From positions 10,374,501 to 10,438,500 of the forward strand of contig JAJNNQ010000001.1 of the NCBI GenBank assembly GCA_027886175.1: a stretch of DNA of 64,000 bases, read 5' to 3'. The stretch comes from Phylloscopus collybita. Lineage: Eukaryota; Chordata; Aves; Passeriformes; Phylloscopidae. Made by a program: the position numbers and the translations under genes. The notes under the pieces are model-generated. The model was not told the DNA's origin. It made no database searches and was given only the letters and a program-made list of their open reading frames with translations. Of the stretch, positions 55,701 to 64,000 are shown piece after piece (the first letter of the stretch is position 1; each line of letters opens with the position of its first letter).

Positions 55701-58700
55701 TATCTTCTCTGCTCTTCAGTGGGATATAACCGTCCTTTAGCTCTTTGCATTTCACAGCTACAGTAAGCACAAAGGGGATGAAATGCTCATGGTGTGTATA
55801 AAGGATCAACTCTTGTCACACGAAGCCTGAACTCGTACCTGATACACTGATGGGCTTAGTAGCACTTCCTTGGGAAGCAGTGGCCTGGATTGGATCTGTT
55901 GTGTGATAACCTGTGCGGGATGACCTGGAGATTGCACCCCACTTGGAGATGATGGGTCCATCGCTGAAGGGGATTATAGGATCTTCCTCCTTTGCCCTTC
56001 TCTGCGTTTCAAATAAATGCACTCTCCGTTTAACATCCCCACTGTCCAAATCCTACATGTTCAGGAGACACGAGACACATGGACTCATTTGAGGTTATGC
56101 ACACTCTTCAGTTGGCCAGTAACTTTCTCATTATTGTTGCCTATTTAGAAAACTGGGAAAGGATATTTAAACAATTTCAAATGAGCAGAACTACTTTAAA
56201 ATACTAACAATGGAAGCTATCACCTTTTTTTTTTTAAAAAAAAACAAAAGGCTGGTTTAACCAAACAGAAGACACTTGAGCATGTAAAGATCATCACACT
56301 AATGAGAGAACATGCAGAAAACCCCTACCATTAACACGGCATTGGAATTGGCAATCACATCCTTGGGCTCTGAGTCGATAGCATTTATACAAGAGCCAAT
56401 AGTGCCACAAGACCACGGTGAATAGTGAGAGAGATGGTCTTCCTCAAATTTAGTTCCACTCAAATCACTGACACTCTCTGAGAACTACAGAAAAGGGAAT
56501 AAATAAGCAGTAAATAATAAAAACAGGGAATTCAGTTTTAAAATGAGAAGATAATTTAATTAAATAGCAGTAAATGTATCTCAAAAGTCAATCAAGGAGT
56601 TCCAGCCATATTCAAAACTTGACTTAGGGACAACATAAGGTGTTTTGTCAAATTTTAAACCGGTGCCCCTGGCAGCTGTCAGAGGGCAAACTTTGCCATA
56701 CATATAACTGCTTGGCCTGCCAAGATGAGAGATTGGAATTTGTGTTAGTGTCAGATTTCTTTAGGCAAATATCTACAGTAACTTAACTGAGAGGAAGCCA
56801 TGCATTTTCCTTTCATGTCATAGCCAGTGGTAAATAGAAATACAATTTACAACCCTCCAACCTGGGTGAAAATGATTAAATCCCGATCCACCTTGAATGT
56901 ATGCATAAGGCACTTCAGGTACACCTACAAGATCTGATTTGAATAATCATTCTTAACATCTCAAATATCACCAATGAAACTGTCAAACCATAGCTAAGAG
57001 TGCTTGGCACAGTGGTTTTCAAACTTGTTTCTTGGATGAATCTAATTTAGAGAGATAGAATAAAATATTTTTCAATATTTTTTTTTCTTCAAAAGCACAT
57101 TATTGCTGTTTCTTGAGCTTCACCTTTTCTTTACAGGACTTATCACAGAAGTACACAATGTCCTGCCAATGCCTTTTGCCACTTTTAAGGGAATGTATTC
57201 TTTGGGACTTGATAAGCACTTGAAGTTTGATTCAGGCTACTCATCAGTCAAAGCCATCTGAAGTATCAAAAGCAATGTATTTTTTAAAGGAAAACACAAC
57301 TGCTGCTCCCTACACAAAAATCTGGAGGTTCACAAAGTGAGTTCAATAAAATTACACTTCATTTAGTGAGGGTGAATTGAATCACTTCACTTCTGGACCT
57401 TTTTTCTGCAGTCATGTTTAGTGTCACCTTAATACCAAACTGAATTCCATCATTATTAGATATCACTTTGCTTTTGCTAGAAGATTAACTTAATTTTATG
57501 AATAATAAATGGCAGGTAGAAAATCTTTACCGGAAATACTAAATAGCATCTTACAGAAACAGGAAGGGAAAATAAAGAGGTTCTTTGGCTTCCCACCTCT
57601 GTGCTGAAATCTACACTGAAGAGAGGAGAAGGTGGTGTTGGAGATGGTGTTGCCATAGGAAGGGTTGACGATACCAGAGGAGTTTTCTGTGTGTGGTACT
57701 GTGCCCACTGCTCCGGCTTCCGTCTCAGCTGCTCATCATAACCAGTCTTCAAATGACCACAAGGCTCCTAGAAAGAATCAACACAGGACTGGATATCCCA
57801 GCACACTCTAATCAGAAGGCAAAGACTTGCACGGGACACACTTGGATCTCCAAATTTCCTTGGGTCGGTAACCCTCCATGGATGGAGGGTTACCTCCACT
57901 TGAAGAATTTCACAAGAATTTGTAGGCCCATGCATGGCAACTCAAATCTTAGATATGCAATTAATTCAAGCAACATCAATGGGCATTAAAGAGGCAAAGG
58001 GGCTCTGGTCCTGATGCAGATTACAGTGGTCTGTTTTACAAGCCTGTTTTAAGGTTAAAAACAAAACAAGAACTTTGTCCAAGTCACATGTCTCGATCAC
58101 TCTAATGAACAGGTCTATGCTAATTATTTACCAACTTTCCAGTAATGACCTTCAAAACTCCCCATGGAGCCTTCCCTTCCTGGCTCTCACTTACCCTTGG
58201 TAAAGGCACAGTCCTCTGCTCGTTTGGAGGTTGACAAGCCACAGAGTAATAGCCATCCAGAGAGTTGTACCTCTCCCGTAACGATGTCTGATAGACAGAT
58301 GAGTGCATCACATCCATGGGAGGTAAAGAATTGCTCCTAATAATATCATCTCGTGGGTACATCTGTGGGCGCCAGATGCGCCTGCTGTCATAAACCGGAG
58401 CGTACATTCCAGAGGGGACAGGAGGGACTGGTCCATACGGCTGCGGAGGAGGAGGCTGGTAGGGAGAATTCAGTCGATCTCGAGGGGGAAATGTACTGTA
58501 ATGATCGGCATATGGCACGGAAGCAGGTGGGAGGGAGGATTCTGGAACGTTATTGGACCTCACAAAGCGAGGAACACAGGGAGCCACACCAGCTGGTACT
58601 GTTGGAGGTGCTGGATAATACCCTTAAAAATTGGAAAAAAAGGCATATTTAATGCAACCACAAATGACCCAGAATTTTACACCTTTTAAGACTGTAAAGA

Positions 58701-61700
58701 GCATTGGTAAGTACCTTTAGAGAATGAGGAGTCACACTTTACAAACCTCCTACTGACCCTATGATGTTTCTGTTAAGTATCATTTCATGTATGACAAACA
58801 CACTTGCAGTGCTGGCCCTTCACCAACTGGACCCAGTTTGGAAAATATTGCTCCTATGTACTGTGGTGTAACTATGTAACTGAAAACACAGGCTCTTCAG
58901 CAATTCCTTATATAGGAAGCTAAAATTGTCCTCTCTAAAATAAAAATCTATATTGCTAAAAAGTAAGAAGTATATAAATAACCATTTTGCACTTGACTTC
59001 CTGTTCCTTCTTTTGAGAGGATTGCCTGAACACCTCTACCTTTTGAGAGCTTGTGAATGACTCAGTGCTGTAAACCACAATTGTTTGCCTGAATAGAAAT
59101 ATGCAGAGTACAACCCAAAAAGATAACTGGAACCTTCTGAAAACATTTGAGCAAGAGCACAAAGACATGTAAGCCTCCCAGCAGATGCATGCTATGCCTC
59201 TGAATCCTGCCCATGGATACCTTCACGGACAGGCCATGGCAAGAGCAAGCCTAAATAAAACCAATTAAATGCTAACAACGGAAAAAGTAGATGAAAGACC
59301 TTGAGGTTCAAGTTTTTCTGGAGGCTGAAGTATAAGCTGCATAACATACAGCACACAAAGGCAAGAACCACCAACACTGGGAGCAAACTGCAAGTCCCTC
59401 ACATAGCCAGCAATTAACAAGATTAGTAATCCATTAAGTCAAGATTCAGCTAACATTTAATAAAAATAAAATAAAACAGACATCGAAAAAACAGACATAA
59501 AAGTTATTTCTCATAAAAGTTATTTTTCCAGAGGAAAGTTCAGAGCTATTTTTTAATCAGTGCTCATCTCACTCACCTGTCTGTGGGTACTGTGGAACTT
59601 CATATGACAGCTGAGTCCTGGGATCTTGGAAATATTGAACGTTATCAGAATGTGGAGGGTAGACAGGTACTCTGGGAACAAATGGGCTGGATTTTGGAGG
59701 CACAGAATTAACTTCTGTTCCAATATTAGGAGGACCAGCTGAGGTAGCTGCTGCCTGGCTTACAGGAGTCTTGGGTGGAGAACCAATTTTACTGAAAAGG
59801 ATTACCAAGAAATCATTAAGCAGATCTTCACTTATTTCAGTCAGTCACCTCTTCATGCACATTCCCACGTAACATGGAAATCTGGGCCTTGTCATTTCCT
59901 CTGGAATTTTGTTTTTCATACCCCAAACTGATGCTACATTTTAGACTTTCTCCTAGGAGAACTCAAAAGTGGACATAAATGTTTTGACATGCTTTGTAAG
60001 CGTATTCTGGTAAAGACAAAGGCTTTGAAAAGCAGTTTAGAGACTCAGTGCTTCCTGTAGAATTATCTAATTAAAGCCCCAAAACTAGGTTTTGAGCAAG
60101 TGCACACTCTGAGCATCCTTCTTGGTTTTAGGAAATGTCAAATTTTGACTACCAAGTCATGGTAGTCATGTATACATATTGCATACAATAGTATGTAATA
60201 TGTATATAATTTATTTGTATGCCATAACTTTTTATGTAATAACCCAACAACAACTAAGACACCAGGCTGAGAACAACTGAGTAACAGATAAAGGGAGGGA
60301 TTTACCATTTTGTCTACATTGTACATGAGTACTGAACAGCTAAAACAACAGGTGCTGGCTCTGACACCCTGAACCCACAGGCTCTGTGTGACTGTACCTG
60401 CACTGCAGTGTGAGCAAGACCTTGCTCTGCAGCCACTGAGCACCAGCAATCACTGCAAGCCAGGACCACACTTCAGTATCTGTTGGCCACTCACAAACTC
60501 CAGTCGTTATTTTAGATAATCTAAAAGCAGAATGTTCTGTTAAATTGCCTAGATGTAAAAAAAGTCACCTACTTTTCAGGAAGTGATTCTGTGGGGGACC
60601 CAGAAGCGTTCTGGCCATTGGCTCCAGTCTTCCCTCCCTTCTTGGTGTTCTCCAGAGCTCTGAGGGAGGTGTCTGTGCAGCGGGGGATCAGCTGGGGAAC
60701 CCCAGGTTCTAGATTAGCTATTCCATTAGTACTTGGCACCATCTTGCCCGTTGCCTCAGGGCTTCCTATGACAGAGATCACGTTCCCCGCCGTGGTTGAG
60801 ACGGTGCTGTTCACGCCAACTTTATTTAGAAGGGGGAATGTTCTCACTGTTGCACTGATTTTTTTGTTCCTCAAGCGATATCTACAAACAAATGTGTGCA
60901 AACACACAAAAGACAAGATGGCATAAGAAGTGCTTATTGTGAAGATTAATGGGTTTGCAAAGCTAGCAAAAAGAAGGGATTGAGAGGAACACGACACCAA
61001 AAAATTACAAACTTATTTTCAACAAGTGGAACCCAAAATCATCTCTCCTCTTTTAAGACCCATTCTGCAGTTTTTTTGAAAATGCATTTGGGTGAAAACG
61101 GCTTCAAAAATGCAGAGCTGCATATTGTTCAATAACTCAGTTCACTCCCCAATCAATTAAAATGTAATTAACATTCTCTCTTGTAGGTAATATAACCAAT
61201 CCTTGAAAGACACTGAGCTTAGACTCAGTTGCAGGAAAGGAAATTTTACCTCATATGGGGTAAAATAAAAAAATAAGACTGGAATTAGTCTGCAGACATT
61301 GCTTTTCTGTACCTTTAGTTTCATATAAAGAATTGTCATGTCAAGAGTCACAAATCCCTCCAAATGAATGAATGTACGGAAGAGAATGCTTTCAAAAAAT
61401 CTCTGTAGATTGCTTGGATTTAAATTAAAAAGAGGAAAAAAAAAAAAAAGGAAAAAGGAAAAAGTCTCCCACACTCACTTTTCAAGCTCTTCCTGAGAAT
61501 GAGCAAATGTACAGTTTGTTCCTCTTGGACACCCCCCTTGCTGTCGAAGGTCTCGGCACATACTTGTTTTGTATTTGCTATTTGGTTGTGGCTTAAAAAA
61601 GAACAACAAACAAAAAACCACAAGACATTCCTCTTACCATCTATCAGACATTCACATAAAAGCAGGCTTAAAATACAGAAAATACATCCATGCTATGTTT

Positions 61701-63288
61701 TTATATTTTGCATTTTTAATCAGGAAAACAAGGACACTATCCTTGTATGGATTTCACTACAGCCAGCTCTGCTGCATTCCATATTCACAAATGTTAGGTT
61801 CTCAATATCTGAATGCAGTAAGTAACAGTATCATCAATTACCCCACAGGAAAGGCCATAAATATTTCAAATCAACAGTAATTTGTCAAAGTTGCATCTCC
61901 CAGTAAATGTACTTTGGGACATCATGCAATGATCAAGTCTGGTTACCTGTGGAGTTTCATGGCCTTTTCTACTGTAATTCTGAATGAAATCCACCAGCCC
62001 ATGGACCACAGTCTTTACAGCGACCATCGCATTTTCCAGCTGCTCCCATGTCGGAGATGCTGCATCTAAAATTATGAAAAGCAGGGTTGTCACCCTCTCA
62101 ATAATTCCAGTATCATAAATAAGAGGCATATCTTGTATTTACAACACCAAGTACTAGGACAAAACTCGGAGAGCCCTGAAGAAGAGTTAATTACGTTCAC
62201 TAATGGGAATTTTGAAACCAGGAATGGAGGTCACCATCTTAATAATTTATTTTGCTAGATATGAAGAATACCAAGTTTAAAAAGCTTGATTTGCATACCT
62301 GGATTTGGATCTATGTTTGCCAGGAGCTCTAAATGAGGCCTCAGCCTGTTTAAGTTTGCAGGATCACCCGTGCGCTGCAAGACAATTGTCAATTCTTGTA
62401 CACTCTTAGCAAAAGATTCTGGAGATTGAAGCTGAAAATAAAGGGAACATTAGTGTGCTGCATCTTACAACTGCCAGTTACTAACCTTAAAAAGATATTC
62501 ACAACATTGGCTTCTAAATGTAATATACAGTGTCTTCAGATGGCATATAGAGAGGATCAGTGGAGAGAAACGTTATTTCTCTACTCAGAATCTGCCCTAT
62601 GAAGCTTCATCATAAGACACCAAAAAGTTAATTAAAGTACTTCATATGATGAATATGCTACATCAGGGAAAAAAAATTCAATCTAGTTTTAATTAATATT
62701 TGATGGGACTACGAACAAAAAGTTAATTCACGGAGTTCTTTGATTTTTATTGTAACATTTAATAGGCAAAACTAATCCTACAAAGCTACTAAAATCATCC
62801 CTTTGACAAACCTTGTCAATAATGGATTGCATGTGTGATTTATGTGCCAGGTCTCCATACAGAAGGGAAGACCACTGCTCTGGTGATATTCTAAGTCCTG
62901 CTTCCATGGCAATGTGAACAATCTGGGCATCGTGCTCCCTCCGCAAAGCCTCGTAACTCCGGAACTCTTCTTTAAGTTGCATCAGAGAAGAATCTTCATC
63001 CCTTTTAGTGACCTAATAAATAGTAATAGTTAAACATTCCTTCTTTAACCAAAAATCCCCATCACAAAAAAAAACCAGTTGCACAGCACAAACCACAACA
63101 GTGATGTTTTACCTTAAAGCATGATGCTCTATACAGTAGCTGCACAACATGACCAATGCTTGTTTTAGAGGCCTGAGGAAATCTTGGTTCCAGCCTTTGC
63201 ACAACAAAAAGTACCAGAACTTTTCTTGAGAGTGCAGAGCCATCTTCCAGTGCCAGTAATACAAGTTTCAGTGCCTCCTCTTGCATAG
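52732..63288 (-). CDS. RC3H2: RC3H2, Roquin-2 (RING and CCCH-type domains 2); 17 C-terminal coding exons, N-terminus outside window
   Basis: RNA-binding E3-type regulator that recognises stem-loop decay elements in 3'UTRs and recruits deadenylases. Exons are 63113-63288, 62812-63012, 62299-62431, 61947-62065, 61479-61591, 60573-60881, 59577-59791, 58195-58622, 57597-57767, 56329-56484, 55839-56052, 55589-55673, 54987-55068, 54705-54839, 54065-54172, 53522-53670 and 52732-52930. Phases close, giving 996 aa plus stop (human about 1191 aa), so roughly 195 residues with the RING finger and the start of the ROQ region lie beyond 64000. Present are the rest of ROQ and its flanking helical region ([17 protein letters not shown] onward), a CCCH finger C-X8-C-X5-C-X3-H (61499-61558), a Pro-rich region (58195-58622) and the conserved C-terminus ending NGRMVNS. 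A GT at 63998-63999 fits the donor of the next upstream exon. The first in-window exon begins with the last two bases of a split Ala codon. Confidence 0.96.
57867..57894. repeat. 28-bp near-perfect palindrome in an RC3H2 intron
   Basis: The arms GGTAACCCTCCAT (57867-57879) and ATGGAGGGTTACC (57882-57894) are exact reverse complements with a 2-bp GG centre, inside the 427-bp intron 57768-58194. It would form a tight hairpin in the transcript. Confidence 0.9.
62530..62620 (-). ncRNA. SNORD90: Box C/D snoRNA, probably SNORD90
   Basis: It lies in the RC3H2 intron 62432-62811, on the host strand. Read 5' to 3': stem GTGTCT (62620-62615), one T, C box ATGATGA (62613-62607), D' box CTGA (62588-62585), a C'-like TGATCC (62559-62554), D box CTGA (62539-62536), then AGACAC (62535-62530), which pairs perfectly with the 5' stem. 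The span is about 91 nt. All core elements sit in the right order and spacing. RC3H2 (MNAB) is, by recall, the host gene of human SNORD90 (HBII-295), which supports the identity. The position relative to the downstream exon (about 280 nt) is looser than the usual 70-90 nt. Target RNA is not deduced. Confidence 0.78.
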
Positions 63289-64000
63289 CTTTAACACACA
63301 AAAATTAAAGTTAAATATATTCCAGAAAACAGCAAGGCTACTGTATTTGAACAGATAAGCATCTAAACCATCTTGAATGTTAATTCCTTATTGCTTTTTA
63401 TTTTACCAAAAATAAGCTTTTAAAGAAAGTTACTAGTTTAGAAGAAATATTTAGAACCACTCTAAGCACAGCAAACTTAGAGCTAAGACTAACTTGCAGC
63501 AATAAACACAACAGTAGTGCAGTTTTTGTACTCTCCTCCACTGTGCAGTCTTGTAGCCGTTGTCCTTTTGGACAATGCTACACCATGAAACTATAAAGTA
63601 AATATGGGAACAGTACTGGAATGCTATGAACAGTTACTGGAATCAAAAGAGGACAACTTCAATTTTAAAGAGAATTTCCTTGCTGATTGTATTGACAGCT
63701 ATTCAATTCCAATCACAGGCAGCAGTACAGCCAGCCTGCTACACTCCATTACAAACTGTGCACAGCGTGTGCTTATTGACTCCTCTTTGCCAGGATTTTT
63801 GAAATACTTCCTCCCAATTTCAAAGAACATTTAATGGAGTGGCAGGGGAAACAACCAAAAACTTTAAGCCAGAAGATTTTACTATTATTCAGGGTTTTTT
63901 TTCCCCTTCTCCTCTCTTCCCAGCATAATGCAACATCTTCAATTGAACATAAGAAATTTCAAAACGTTTTTGTAAAGAAAAGGTAAAGCTAAAATATACC
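63289..64000 (-). other. RC3H2 intron reaching the right edge
   Basis: Intronic AT-rich sequence upstream of the first in-window exon. The last bases read as a splice donor (GTATAT on the minus strand from 63999), so position 64000 may be the last base, a G, of the preceding exon. This phase fits the split Ala codon. Nothing else is recognised. Confidence 0.5.

Noticed and set aside
61720..61840. Second possible box C/D snoRNA in an RC3H2 intron
   Set aside because: TGATGA and CTGA are about 110 nt apart but the flanks pair over only three bases and there is no D' box.

Overview
The window is vertebrate nuclear DNA, almost certainly from a bird and probably a passerine. The genes are split by GT-AG introns, three GC-rich CpG-island promoters are present, and the only interspersed repeats I recognise with some confidence are two short CR1-LINE 3' tails. 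Recognisable repeats are sparse, as expected for a compact avian genome. Gene content and order (RBM18, MRRF, PTGS1, PDCL, RC3H2) match the block on human 9q33.2.

Layout, left to right. (1) 1-7553, minus strand: the first three coding exons of RBM18; the rest lies beyond the left edge. (2) 7554-7720: a short CpG-island promoter shared head-to-head by RBM18 and MRRF, with a perfect palindromic CRE. (3) 8563-20416, plus strand: complete MRRF (mitochondrial ribosome recycling factor, six coding exons, 259 aa). (4) About 20.65-28.85 kb: an intergenic stretch with no gene I can support, but with blocks that look like conserved non-coding DNA. (5) 28973-38686, plus strand: complete PTGS1 (cyclooxygenase-1, ten coding exons, 604 aa). 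(6) About 39.9-43.5 kb: gene-free, at the position where mammals carry an olfactory-receptor cluster. (7) 43804-46218, minus strand: complete PDCL (phosducin-like, 300 aa), with its CpG island at about 46.8-47.13 kb. (8) 47143-47440: a GC-rich 41-bp minisatellite. (9) 47.53-64.0 kb, minus strand: RC3H2 (Roquin-2), with a 5.2-kb 3'UTR and 17 coding exons; the N-terminal RING-encoding exons lie beyond the right edge. A box C/D snoRNA, probably SNORD90, sits in an RC3H2 intron at 62530-62620.

The genes do not form one pathway; they are a conserved neighbourhood. The most useful second-look items are: the intronic snoRNA; the COX-2-like residue at the PTGS1 side-pocket gate, together with a substitution next to the proximal haem histidine; a (TG)n tract replacing the polypyrimidine tract before an in-frame MRRF exon; the minisatellite in the roughly 400-500 bp between RC3H2 and PDCL; and candidate enhancers that may serve neighbouring LHX6. 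I saw no CRISPR array, operon, tRNA, rRNA or unknown protein system. Exon boundaries were set by hand from splice sites, reading-frame closure and remembered family sequence, so a boundary could be off by a base or two where GT or AG is repeated.
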